Shown here: piece by piece, positions 34,295-43,800 of the stretch
Numbering within the stretch: position 1 is the first letter of the stretch
Layout of the letters: each line of letters begins with the position of its first letter
Notes under the pieces: model-generated
What the model was told of the DNA's origin: nothing
Database searches by the model: none
What the model saw: the letters and a program-made list of their open reading frames with translations, nothing else
Position numbers and translations under genes: made by a program
DNA from: an uncultured Chloroflexota bacterium
Lineage (GTDB): Bacteria; Chloroflexota; Anaerolineae; Aggregatilineales; Phototrophicaceae
Assembly (NCBI GenBank): GCA_937974245.1
Contig: CALJKV010000121.1
Span: 186,001 to 250,000 of the forward strand
Direction of reading: 5' to 3'
DNA length: 64,000 nt

Positions 34295-34304
34295 GACGGC
34301 ATGT

Positions 34305-35186
34305 CTATTCCACAGTGAGTCCGGCAGCCTGGGCGCGGGCAAGGATTGTTTGTGCTGCACGTACCATTGGCATATCTACCATTTTGCCATCCAATTCAAA
34401 TACGCCACTCCCCCCGGCCTGCTGGGCGTCGTGCGCGTCAATTAACCTCCGCGCCTGTTGGATTTCCACCGGGGTTGGTGTGAATGTCCGCTGGATAATA
34501 TCAATCTGCTTAGGGTGAATCGCCAGCTTGCCGGTAAAGCCCATGCTGAGCGCCGCTCGCGTTTCCTGTGCTAACCGTTCGAAATCGGTGAGGTTTACAA
34601 ATGGCGTGTCTATCGCCTGCAAGCCACAGGTCTTGGCGTGAATGACGATTGCGCTCCTGGCATAGTACACCTCCCAACCTTCCGGCGTGCGTGTCGCGCC
34701 AATATCTCCGGCAAGATCCTCGGCGCCAAAAATGAGCGCATCGAGACGCGGGTCACTTTCCGCAATCTCCCGCACGTTCAATACGCCACGTCCGGTCTCA
34801 ATGATTGCCAGCAGGCAAATCGCACCGGGTTGCCACCCATTACGTGCTTCCACCGCCAGCAACCGCGCAGCGACTTCGCGCACCTGTCGTGCCGACTCGA
34901 CTTTGGGTAGGACATAGCCATCCGGGTGTGCTTCTACTGTTTCCAGGAAATCATCCTCAAAAAACGGGCTGCCCACCGGGTTGAGCCGTATCAGGCGTTC
35001 GCTGCGCCCAAAGTCCACATCGTGCAGGGCAGCAGCCGCAGCAATGCGGGCGGCGGGCTTCCTGTTGAGAGCTACGCCGTCTTCTAAATCCATAATCACG
35101 GCGTCCACATCCAGCGCCGCGCCCTTTTCGATCTTACGCGGGTCATCACCCGGCATAAATAACAGCCCCCGCCGAATCCGCGTCAT
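34305..35186 (-). CDS. HpcH/HpaI aldolase family protein (CitE-like acyl-CoA lyase)
   Basis: This is a 293-residue TIM-barrel lyase of the CitE group, which splits or forms beta-hydroxyacyl-CoA thioesters such as malyl-CoA or citramalyl-CoA. GAGAGGAAA precedes ATG 35186. Visible: RRGLLFMPGDDPRKIEKG at the start, MDLEDGVAL, the Arg and Gly in LIRLNPVGSPFFEDDF, metal-binding Glu in LAIIETGRGVLN and Asp in FGAEDLAGDIGATRT, and GKLAIHPKQIDIIQ. No citrate lyase alpha or gamma subunit is near, so it is one of the stand-alone CitE-like enzymes. Confidence 0.85.
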   Translation of the reverse strand: MTRIRRGLLFMPGDDPRKIEKGAALDVDAVIMDLEDGVALNRKPAARIAAAAALHDVDFGRSERLIRLNPVGSPFFEDDFLETVEAHPDGYVLPKVESARQVREVAARLLAVEARNGWQPGAICLLAIIETGRGVLNVREIAESDPRLDALIFGAEDLAGDIGATRTPEGWEVYYARSAIVIHAKTCGLQAIDTPFVNLTDFERLAQETRAALSMGFTGKLAIHPKQIDIIQRTFTPTPVEIQQARRLIDAHDAQQAGGSGVFELDGKMVDMPMVRAAQTILARAQAAGLTVE

Positions 35187-35326
35187 GGGTCGTTTCCTCT
35201 CGCGTAGGATGCACATTATTATCGGTAATTATACTCTGGCAGAAACCATTATGACCATTATTGGATGCAGCAGGGGTAAAATGGGGTGAAAGTTGGTTGT
35301 ATCTCTAGTGAGAGAGAAGAAGTGTT

Positions 35327-35740
35327 ATGAAAATCGCAATCGTCTCCGACGACGGCAAGACCATCAGCCGGCACTTTGGCCGCGCATCCTGTTATCTCGT
35401 CTTCAATATTGAAAAAGGGGAAATCATCGAGAAAGAGCAGCGTGAGAAGCCCGGCCACAACCAGTTCGCGCACGAACACCACCATCAGCGTGACAACGAA
35501 ATCCACCTGCATGAGCAGGGGCATGGTATGGACGCCCGCTCGGCAGACAAGCACAACCAGATGCTTGACCCAGTGCAGGATTGTACCGCTGTCATCGCCG
35601 GGGGGATGGGCATGGGCGCGTATCGCTCTATTGAACAGGCAAATATGCGCCCCTTCATCACGACGCTGCGTGACGCTGAAGAAGCCGCCCACGCCTATAT
35701 TGCCGGCACACTGACTGATCACCCAGAACGGCTGCATTAA
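35327..35740 (+). CDS. NifX/NifB-type (dinitrogenase cofactor domain) protein with His-rich insert
   Basis: This is a 137-residue protein with the fold of the FeMo-cofactor binding family (MTH1175 type): MKIAIVSDDGKTISRHFGRASCYLVFNIEKG at the start, and DCTAVIAGGMGMGAYRSIEQANMRPFITTLRDAEEAAHAYIAGTL at the end. Between them (about 43-70) is an insert with twelve or so His, Asp and Glu (HEHHHQRDNEIHLHEQGHGMD). No nitrogenase genes are present. Family members outside nitrogen fixation are thought to carry metal clusters; the His-rich insert supports metal binding. Confidence 0.8.
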   Translation: MKIAIVSDDGKTISRHFGRASCYLVFNIEKGEIIEKEQREKPGHNQFAHEHHHQRDNEIHLHEQGHGMDARSADKHNQMLDPVQDCTAVIAGGMGMGAYRSIEQANMRPFITTLRDAEEAAHAYIAGTLTDHPERLH

Positions 35741-35831
35741 TAACATCACAAGCTCAACCATGCCGGGTTGTCACTGCCCGCAAAATCCAGTAGGATAGTG
35801 CAATTAGTCTGATTACCCTCTAGTGTGAGAA

Positions 35832-37670
35832 ATGAGCATAAATATGGCTGATGTTACAACAGCGAAACGGGCCACCGGTGCAGAAAGTGTCGTGTGGGAT
35901 TTATCGGGATTTTACAGTGGCAGCGATGACCCGGCCATCCAGCGCAACATGGAAGCTCTGAGCGCCGATATAGAAGCTTTCGCCCAGCAGTACCGGGGAC
36001 GAATCGCCGAACTGAGCGCGACAGAACTTGCCGAGGCGATGCGTACCCTCGAAAATCTGTATGACCGGCGCGGGCGTATCGGTTCGTTCGCCAGCCTGAT
36101 GTATTCGACCAACACCGCCGACCCGGCTTACGGCCAGCTCGTGCAGCGTGTGACCGAGTTCGGTGCGGCGCTCAGTCAGAAGATGGTCTTTTTTGAACTC
36201 GAATGGAACAAGGTCACTGCCGAGACGGTAGAAGCCCTGCTGGATGACCCGGCGCTGGCAAAGTACCGCCACTACCTGGAAGCTGAACGCCGCTACCAAC
36301 CGCATCAGCTGACTGAGCCGGAAGAACAAATTCTGGTGGATAAATCCGTGACCGGCAGTTCAGCCTGGGGTCGCTTTTTCACCCAGTTGACCAGCGCCCT
36401 GACGGTAGATTACGACGGTGAGGTACTGACGCTTTCTCAGGTCCTTCCCAAAATGCACGACTCTAATCGGGAAGTGCGCCGTAAGGCGAATGCCGCCATC
36501 ACCGCTGCGCTGCAAAGCCGTTCGATGGAACTGACGTATATCTTTAATGTACTGGTGGCGGATAAAGCCTCTGACGACAGACGACGCGGCTATGCGACCT
36601 GGGTATCATCCCGAAACCTGGATAACAAAGCGCCGGATGCAGTGGTTGAAGCATTGGTACAGGCCGTGACGAGCAATTACGAAATCGTTGCCCGTCACTA
36701 CAGGCTCAAGCGTGTACTGCTCGGCCTGGATGAACTCACCGAGTATGACCGTTATGCGCCGCTGCCGCTCAAAACCGGAGATCGTTTTTACACCTGGGAC
36801 GAGGCCAAAGCTATTGTACTGACGGCATTCCAGGCCTTTAGCCCGCAGGTAGCCGAAATCGCCGGGCGCTTCTTTGACGAGAACTGGATTCACGCGCCGG
36901 TCACGCCCGGAAAACGCGGCGGGGCATTCTGCTCCGGCACTGTGCCTTCCGCCCATCCTTTTGTATTCGTCAACTTCACTGGCACAGCCAATGATGTGAT
37001 GACGCTGGCACATGAACTCGGTCACGGTATCCACTTCTACTTGGCGACCCAGGCACAGGGCATCCTGGGGATGCATACCCCACTGACTACCGCGGAGATG
37101 GCCTCGACCTTCGGCGAGATGCTGGTCTTCACGGATCTGATGGGCAAAGAACCCGACGAGGAAGTCCGGTTGGCGATGCTGGCGCAGAAGATCGAAGATA
37201 CGTTTGCCACGATTTTCCGCCAGATTTCAATGAATCGCTTTGAGAACAAACTCCACAATGCCCGCCGGGGCGAGGGCGAACTGACGACGGAGCGAGTGAA
37301 TACCCTGTGGATGGAAACACAGCGGGCGATGTTCGGGGATAGTGTGAACCTGAGTGACGCCTACAGCCAGTGGTGGAGCTATGTGCCCCACTTTGTCCAG
37401 GTGCCGGGGTATGTGTATGCTTATGCCTTTGGCGAACTCCTGGTGCTGGCGCTGTTCAACCTGTATCAGCAGCGCGGCGCGGCGTTTGTGCCGCAGTTCA
37501 TGAATGTGCTGGCAGCGGGCGACTCGGACTGGCCGGAAAACATCCTGGCGAAAGCCGGTATTGATCTGACCGACCTCAACTTCTGGAATCAAGGGTTGGC
37601 GGCGTTGGGCGACCTGGTGGAACAGGAAGAACAGTTGGCGCGGCAACTCCACCCAGCGAAATTCCAGTAG
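35832..37670 (+). CDS. pepF: Oligoendopeptidase F, peptidase family M3
   Basis: This is a 612-residue cytosolic zinc peptidase that cuts short peptides. The catalytic motif is MTLAHELGHGIHFYLA, with the third ligand Glu in TTAEMASTFGEMLVF; the downstream Tyr-containing segment GYVYAYAFGELLVLALF is also as in M3B enzymes. The N-terminal helical half (WDLSGFYSGSDDPAIQRNME...) is normal. Length matches the family (about 600). A terminator follows. Confidence 0.94.
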   Translation: MSINMADVTTAKRATGAESVVWDLSGFYSGSDDPAIQRNMEALSADIEAFAQQYRGRIAELSATELAEAMRTLENLYDRRGRIGSFASLMYSTNTADPAYGQLVQRVTEFGAALSQKMVFFELEWNKVTAETVEALLDDPALAKYRHYLEAERRYQPHQLTEPEEQILVDKSVTGSSAWGRFFTQLTSALTVDYDGEVLTLSQVLPKMHDSNREVRRKANAAITAALQSRSMELTYIFNVLVADKASDDRRRGYATWVSSRNLDNKAPDAVVEALVQAVTSNYEIVARHYRLKRVLLGLDELTEYDRYAPLPLKTGDRFYTWDEAKAIVLTAFQAFSPQVAEIAGRFFDENWIHAPVTPGKRGGAFCSGTVPSAHPFVFVNFTGTANDVMTLAHELGHGIHFYLATQAQGILGMHTPLTTAEMASTFGEMLVFTDLMGKEPDEEVRLAMLAQKIEDTFATIFRQISMNRFENKLHNARRGEGELTTERVNTLWMETQRAMFGDSVNLSDAYSQWWSYVPHFVQVPGYVYAYAFGELLVLALFNLYQQRGAAFVPQFMNVLAAGDSDWPENILAKAGIDLTDLNFWNQGLAALGDLVEQEEQLARQLHPAKFQ

Positions 37671-37723
37671 GAACATGGGCTGCCGTTTCCGATAGGGCCT
37701 CGCCCGATAAACAGGTGTATAAC

Positions 37724-37756
37724 AGAGGGCGACTCAAAAAGGTCGCTCTCTTTTTT
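37724..37756 (+). terminator. Rho-independent terminator after pepF
   Basis: AGAGGGCGAC (37724-37733) pairs with GTCGCTCTCT (37742-37751) with one G-U pair, followed by six T. Confidence 0.9.
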
Positions 37757-37845
37757 CTTAAGGGATGTACCCAGTTTTTGGGGGGATACTGCGTTAGAGA
37801 ACGGTTTAGAATCAGATTGTGATTGAATGTAAGGACACCCATACA

Positions 37846-38001
37846 ATGCGGATTCTATTGTTGATTTTCGCAGTGCCCAATGCCCTGTTACACGCTGTAA
37901 TCCCCCGCCGCCATACCCAGCGGAGCGCCCGCCGCTTCTACCCGCACGGCTACATGCGCGAGGAGGTAGACGCCTTGCGCAAGGTCGAAGTCCGCAAGTA
38001 G
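37846..38001 (+). CDS. Possible small basic protein, 51 aa
   Basis: TAAGGA lies 13 bases before ATG 37846. The product starts with a hydrophobic stretch (MRILLLIFAVPNALLHAVI) and continues Arg/His-rich (PRRHTQRSARRFYPHGYM). It could be a small exported or membrane-bound protein, but there is no second line of evidence. Confidence 0.25.
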   Translation: MRILLLIFAVPNALLHAVIPRRHTQRSARRFYPHGYMREEVDALRKVEVRK

Positions 38002-38202
38002 ATTGATTTACAGCTCTAAAACACAATTACGTTGAGGTGCTATACCCCATAAGGACTGTGTCGGGTTTAGTTGCCTTCGTCTCTACGTTCCCCAATGCTA
38101 TAACACGAGACACTATCTTTTCCGCCTGAGATGAGTAAACTAACGGAAACGAAAACCCTTTTAGCCGCATCGTGTCGTCTTAGAACAGTAAGGATTCAGT
38201 CT

Positions 38203-39408
38203 ATGCCAGCATCCACCCACCCCACCGACCAGATTATGAAATATGAAGCCGACCACGTGGCCCAGACCTACAAACGCGCCCCGTTTGTGCTGTCACATGG
38301 CGCAGGCGTCACACTTTTCGATACCGATGGTAACGCTTACCTGGATTGGGTGGCCGGAATCGCCGTGAATGCCCTGGGCTATGGCGACCCGGAACTCACC
38401 CAGGTGATTCAAAGTGCCGCCACTGGGTTGATTCACGTCAGCAACCTGTACCATACCGCGCCGCAGGCACAGTTAGCGAAGGCACTGTGCGAACGGTCTT
38501 TCGCGGATCGTGTGTTCTTCTGCAATAGCGGGACAGAAGCCGTCGAAGGGGCGATTAAGTTCGCCCGCAAGGCAGCTTATGAAAAAGGCCGGACGGATAG
38601 AACCGAGATTGTGACATTTTCCGGTGCATTTCATGGGCGCAGCATGGGCGCGCTGGCACTGACTCCCCGCGAGAAATACCAGAAGCCATTCCAACCACTC
38701 ATGCCGGGGGTGAAGCTGGCAGAATTCAACAACCTGGAGAGCGCACGTGCGGTCATCAACGAGCGCACTTCTGCCGTGATTGTCGAGCCGGTGCAGGGCG
38801 AGGGCGGCATTTACCCGGCGACCACCGAGTTCCTACGCGGCCTGCGTGACCTGTGTGACCAGCATCAAGCGCTGTTGATTTTCGATGAAATTCAGTGTGG
38901 CATGGGGCGTACCGGGACACTGTGGGCGCACGAGTTCAGCGGCGTAACACCGGACATCATGACACTGGCAAAACCACTGGCAGGCGGCCTGCCTATCGGC
39001 GCGATTCTACTGACCGAAGCGGTAGCGGGCGCGATGCACCCTGGCGAACACGGGACGACGTTTGCCGGCGGCCCACTCGTGACCAGCGTCGCGAATATCG
39101 TGTTGGAACGGGTCAGCCAGCCAGAATTCCTGGCGCATGTGCGGGAAGTGGGCGACTACCTGATTGAACGCCTCTCCGAGATCAACAGCCCGCTGATTAA
39201 AGCAGTGCGCGGGCGCGGCCTGATGGTCGGCCTCGAACTCACCGTTGAAGTGACGCCACTGGTTGAGGCTGGCTACCGGAATGGCCTGATTCTGGTCAAC
39301 GCCGGGACGCATGTCCTGCGCTTTGTACCGCCGCTGGTGGTGGAAAAACAGCATGTGGATACGCTGGTCGAGCGCCTGACGGCGATGCTGGCTGCGCACG
39401 AGGGGTAA
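38203..39408 (+). CDS. argD: Acetylornithine aminotransferase
   Basis: This is a 401-residue PLP enzyme of arginine synthesis that converts N-acetylglutamate semialdehyde to N-acetylornithine. I chose ATG 38203 (TAAGGATT upstream); the longer frame adds a non-homologous tail. Class III aminotransferase motifs: FCNSGTEAVEGAIKFARK, FSGAFHGRSMGALALT, LLIFDEIQCGMGRTG and the PLP Lys in MTLAKPLAGGLPIGAILL. argJ follows after 3 bases, which supports ArgD over the related 4-aminobutyrate enzymes. Confidence 0.93.
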   Translation: MPASTHPTDQIMKYEADHVAQTYKRAPFVLSHGAGVTLFDTDGNAYLDWVAGIAVNALGYGDPELTQVIQSAATGLIHVSNLYHTAPQAQLAKALCERSFADRVFFCNSGTEAVEGAIKFARKAAYEKGRTDRTEIVTFSGAFHGRSMGALALTPREKYQKPFQPLMPGVKLAEFNNLESARAVINERTSAVIVEPVQGEGGIYPATTEFLRGLRDLCDQHQALLIFDEIQCGMGRTGTLWAHEFSGVTPDIMTLAKPLAGGLPIGAILLTEAVAGAMHPGEHGTTFAGGPLVTSVANIVLERVSQPEFLAHVREVGDYLIERLSEINSPLIKAVRGRGLMVGLELTVEVTPLVEAGYRNGLILVNAGTHVLRFVPPLVVEKQHVDTLVERLTAMLAAHEG

Positions 39409-39411
39409 ATC

Positions 39412-40635
39412 ATGTCGAACATTCAAGCAATCATTCCACCTATCCCAGGATTTCGTGTCTCCGGCGTTCATGCGGGAATCAAGAAGAGTGGCAATCTCGA
39501 TTTCGCGCTCATCGTGAGTGATACGCCGGGTACCGCTGCGGGGGTGTTCACGACCAACCAGGTGAAAGCCCCGTCGGTCATCCGCAACATGGACATCCTG
39601 GCGCAGGATACTGCCCGCATCCGGGCAATTGCCATCAATTCGGGCTGCGCTAACGCCTGTACCGGGCAGCAAGGCATGGATAACACCTACCAGACGGCAC
39701 AATGGGTCGCGCAGCATATCGGCTGTGCTGAGGACGAAGTGCTGGTGATGTCTACTGGCGTAATCGGGGCGCAGCTACCAATGGACAAGATCAGGCGCGG
39801 CATTGAACTGGCGACAGACGCCCTTAGCGCGGATAGCTGGGATGCTGCCGCCCGCGCGATTATGACCACTGACACGCGCCCGAAGACTGCTTCGACCAGC
39901 CTCCAGGCCGCCAACGGGAAAACCTATACTATCGCCGGAGTCGCCAAAGGTTCGGGGATGATTGCACCCGACATGGCAACCATGCTAGGCGTCGTTATCG
40001 CCAATGCACCCTTTGCCGGGTCTTTAGGGTCGCTGCTGCGTACGGCCGCTGACGAGACGTTCAATCGGATTGTGGTAGATGGCGATATGAGTACCAATGA
40101 CTCTGTACTGCTGCTGGTGAATAACGCTTCCGGCGCGGTTGAGCCACCTACCGGCCAGTACCCCAACGCGGTGCGTGCAGTCAGTCGCATGCTGGCGCAG
40201 GACATCGTGCGCGATGGAGAGGGTGTGACGAAATTCATCACACTACACGTCACCGGGGCGCCGGATACGGAAGCTGCCCGCCATATTGCCCATACAATTG
40301 CGACGTCGGCGCTTGTGAAAACCGCGTTTTATGGGAATGACGCCAATTGGGGGCGGATAATCGCCGCTGCCGGACGCGCTGGTATTCCTCTCGATCCGGA
40401 ACGCATGTCGCTGCGTTTCATTCCTGGCGAGTCATTAGTACACACCGACGGGTCGGTACTGCTGTTCGCCAATGGTATGCCAACGGACTACCGGGAAGCG
40501 GATGCCACCGCGATCATCCGGCAGCCTTCCATAGTAGCCTGGCTGGACTGTGGCGCGGGGAACGGTGTGGCAACAGTATGGACGTGCGACCTGAGCCATG
40601 ATTACGTCTCAATCAATGCCGAATACCGGACATAG
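39412..40635 (+). CDS. argJ: Glutamate N-acetyltransferase / amino-acid acetyltransferase ArgJ
   Basis: This is a 407-residue Ntn-type enzyme that moves the acetyl group from acetylornithine to glutamate, closing the cyclic arginine pathway. It cleaves itself before the nucleophile Thr190 in APDMATMLGVV. The oxyanion segment MSTGVIGAQL and the TTDTRPKTAS motif are present. The first residues (GFRVSGVHAGIKKSGNLDFALI) match the family. It forms an operon with argD. Whether it also makes acetylglutamate from acetyl-CoA cannot be told. Confidence 0.95.
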   Translation: MSNIQAIIPPIPGFRVSGVHAGIKKSGNLDFALIVSDTPGTAAGVFTTNQVKAPSVIRNMDILAQDTARIRAIAINSGCANACTGQQGMDNTYQTAQWVAQHIGCAEDEVLVMSTGVIGAQLPMDKIRRGIELATDALSADSWDAAARAIMTTDTRPKTASTSLQAANGKTYTIAGVAKGSGMIAPDMATMLGVVIANAPFAGSLGSLLRTAADETFNRIVVDGDMSTNDSVLLLVNNASGAVEPPTGQYPNAVRAVSRMLAQDIVRDGEGVTKFITLHVTGAPDTEAARHIAHTIATSALVKTAFYGNDANWGRIIAAAGRAGIPLDPERMSLRFIPGESLVHTDGSVLLFANGMPTDYREADATAIIRQPSIVAWLDCGAGNGVATVWTCDLSHDYVSINAEYRT

Positions 40636-40696
40636 AGCGGGGGTACTTGCTGCACGGTTGTCACAATAACTGGCAATCAATCATCTTCATTCGAAT

Positions 40697-40719
40697 AGGG
40701 GACATGGTCCCCTTTTTTT
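40697..40719 (+). terminator. Rho-independent terminator of the argDJ operon
   Basis: AGGGGAC pairs with GTCCCCT over a 3-base loop and is followed by a run of T. Confidence 0.9.
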
Positions 40720-40831
40720 GTTTCAGATATCAAGCTTGAAACGACGTTAACAAACGATCTACCAACCCGCACGCAGACGAAACTGATCTACAATATAAAT
40801 AGATAGAATATTATATTGGAGGATTTAACCT

Positions 40832-43800
40832 GTGACACGATGGAGGCTCTTTTGGATAATCGGGTTTTGTCTGCTGTTGACCGTTTCTCTGGTGACAGCG
40901 CAAAACGACTGCGGTGTGCTCGTCGAGGCAGCCATCACCCAGGCCAGCGAAACCTGTGCCCAAATCGGACGCAACCAACTGTGCTACGGCAATACGAACC
41001 TGGAAGTAACTGCCGCGTCCGGCGCGGACATCGAGATGGATACACCCGGTGATCTGGCCGACCTGATTGATGTGAGTGCTGTTCATGCCAGTCCGCTGAA
41101 TGATCAGAATGACGAATGGGGCATCGGCATTATGTCGGTGCAGGCTAATTTGCCGGACACACTGCCCGGTCAGAATGTGACTTTTTTGCTGGTAGGCGAC
41201 GTAACAGTGGAGAACCTTTCACCGGAAGACACACCACCCATGCAGTTCTTCCGCTATTCAACCGGGATAGGCCGTTCCGGTTGCGAGGAAGCTCCCTATA
41301 ACACGCTGGTACTGCAAAACCCGCACGGCACGGAAGTCATCCTTACAGCCAACGGTATCGAGATTGGTCTGGGTTCGACTGCCGTCTTATTCGCACAAGC
41401 AAACGACCAGGCACGTCTGTTGATTGTCCAAGGTCAAGGCAGCGTGCGGGCCAACAGCAGCCGCCAGATTGTTCCAGAGGGCCGGATGACTACCGTTAAA
41501 TTGGGCGGTGACGACGGCTTTACACCAACCAGCGCCCCCGCGCCGGCCTTCCCATACCCGACTGAACTACTCCAGGGTATTCCGTTTGACCTGCTGCCAG
41601 AACCAGTGACACTACCAGAAACACTCAGCGCAACAACCGATATGGAGGCCGTGACGATCACAACGACAGTGCCTTCAGCCCTGGGAGTTGGAGAAGATGG
41701 GCGTATAAACATCGCGCTCATGGGTAACGCCGCGGAATGTCCGGTCAAATCGCGGCAACCGCTGGATGTTGTCCTTGTGATTGACATCTCCGGCAGTATG
41801 GAAGGTGCGCCACTGGCCTCCGCCAAGAGCTCAGCCCTGGCTTTCATCAACCAGCTTGATCCTGCAGTTGACCGCGTGGGTGTCGTAGCGTTTGAGAGCA
41901 CGGCACGCCTCATTTCCCCCCTGGGGGCGGATTTCAGCACAGCAAGTGGCGGGATTGCCGGCCTTGCCAGCACCGGTGGCACAGCCATAGACGCTGGATT
42001 GAATCTGGGCTACACGACGCTGCAAGCCAGCGACCGTGCGAGTGAAGCCTTACCGGTCATCATCTTACTGTCAGATGGTGCCAGTGACGCCGCAGCAGCC
42101 AACGCCGCTGCCGACCATATCAAAGCCGCCAACGTTCAGCTAAATACTATCGGGGTAGGCGCCAGCGACCAGAGCCTGCTGAACCAGCTCGCCAGCTCGC
42201 CCCAGGACTATGCCTATTCCGGGTCATTCGCCAATTTGCGGAATATATTTGTCAACAGCGCCCTTTCACTGACCGGGTCAGTAGCCGCGCAGAACATCCG
42301 CGTAACGTATACGCTCAACAGTGAAGCATACGACCTGGTGGCCGATTCATACCAGCGGGGAACATTCCTGGACAGCGGCCAGGTCGCCTGGAGTCTGCCG
42401 GTACTCTACGACGGCCAGACGATCAACTTCGACTTCCTGCTGGAAGCAACCCAGGTGGGCAACACTCAGGCAATCGGCACTCTGGCAGTAACCTATACGC
42501 CTTGCGATGAACTGGCAGTTACCAGCATCGCCCCTGAGGTACCAACCATCGCCGTGCAAGACTCCCCAATAGCCGGGGAAATTCGCCAACCGGGAGAGCT
42601 GCTAACGCTGGATACCCGTACCGGCGGCGAACTCGATAGCTTCGAGATCGATTCCTGGATGCTGGATGTACCTACCAATGAGTTGTTCTCACTCATTATT
42701 GTCGGGGCCGGCAATACCTTCGCGCCGGAGATTATCGGTATTAATGAAACGTCAATCCGACCACTCTATACGACCGGGATAGCGGGCACAGATACCAGCA
42801 CCAGCGTCTACGATACGGCGGTGCCTGGGCCGTACCGCTTGTTTGTCCAGAGCGGCAGTGAGTCTGACACCGGGAGCTTTGATGTACAGATCGTCGCTGG
42901 TGCCGCGGACATCCCTTCCGCGGCACTATCGGTTGGGGATGAAGTCGAAGACGTTCAACAGGGCGAGGGTAAAACCTACAACCTGCAAAGTGTGGAGGAC
43001 GGCCAGACCATCACGCTGCGGATAATCCAGCCCTATAATGCTGCCTTTAATGTGACAACGGGGTTGTTCGCTGAAGATGGCTCAATATCACGACAAATCT
43101 ACAGCGGCACCATCTACGACTATGAGCAGGATCAACGCACTCGCGTCTTTATACTGACTGCGGCAGGCGATGGCGACCATCGTTTGTTCATAAACGCCAG
43201 CAGTGAATATACCCTGCTGGTCGAAGATGGGGATACCCTGCGGGAAGATGTCGGGACAATCACCATTGGAGAAACCCTTGAGGGGCGTGCAGCCCAGGAT
43301 GATGCGTATTACAAAGCCACCCTGAATGTGGATGAGCCGCAAATGCTCACCTTTGTCACGGTGTCGGATGGCTACCCAAATCTGTCTGTCAGCCACGAGA
43401 ATCCGCGCGGACTGCGTTACATGAAGTATACCTATGGCGAGAACTTTGAAGCAGACGTTTATGAAGTGCTTGAACCGGGTGCGGTAACCATTAGCTTCGA
43501 TAGCAGTAATGCCGGTACGCCGTACACCCTGGCCGTGCTCCCCGGCGATGTATTGAGCAATGATATGGGCGTTATTGCGCCTGGCGATGAAGTAACCAAC
43601 GACACTCCGCCCGGATTAGCCACCTATACCCTGGAAGATGCTGTCGAGGGTGACACTATCACCGTATCGTACACGGTAAGCAACTACTATGCCAACCGCC
43701 CGATCACGATTACCAGCGCAGATGAACAATTGGCCAACCCGCTGTTCACTATCGAAGAAAACGACAGTAACTATGAGGGCGGCACACAAACCCAGGTATT

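Noticed and set aside
38002..38202. Riboswitch or T-box before argD
   Set aside because: No T-box sequence, no terminator/antiterminator pair and no recognisable aptamer could be found.
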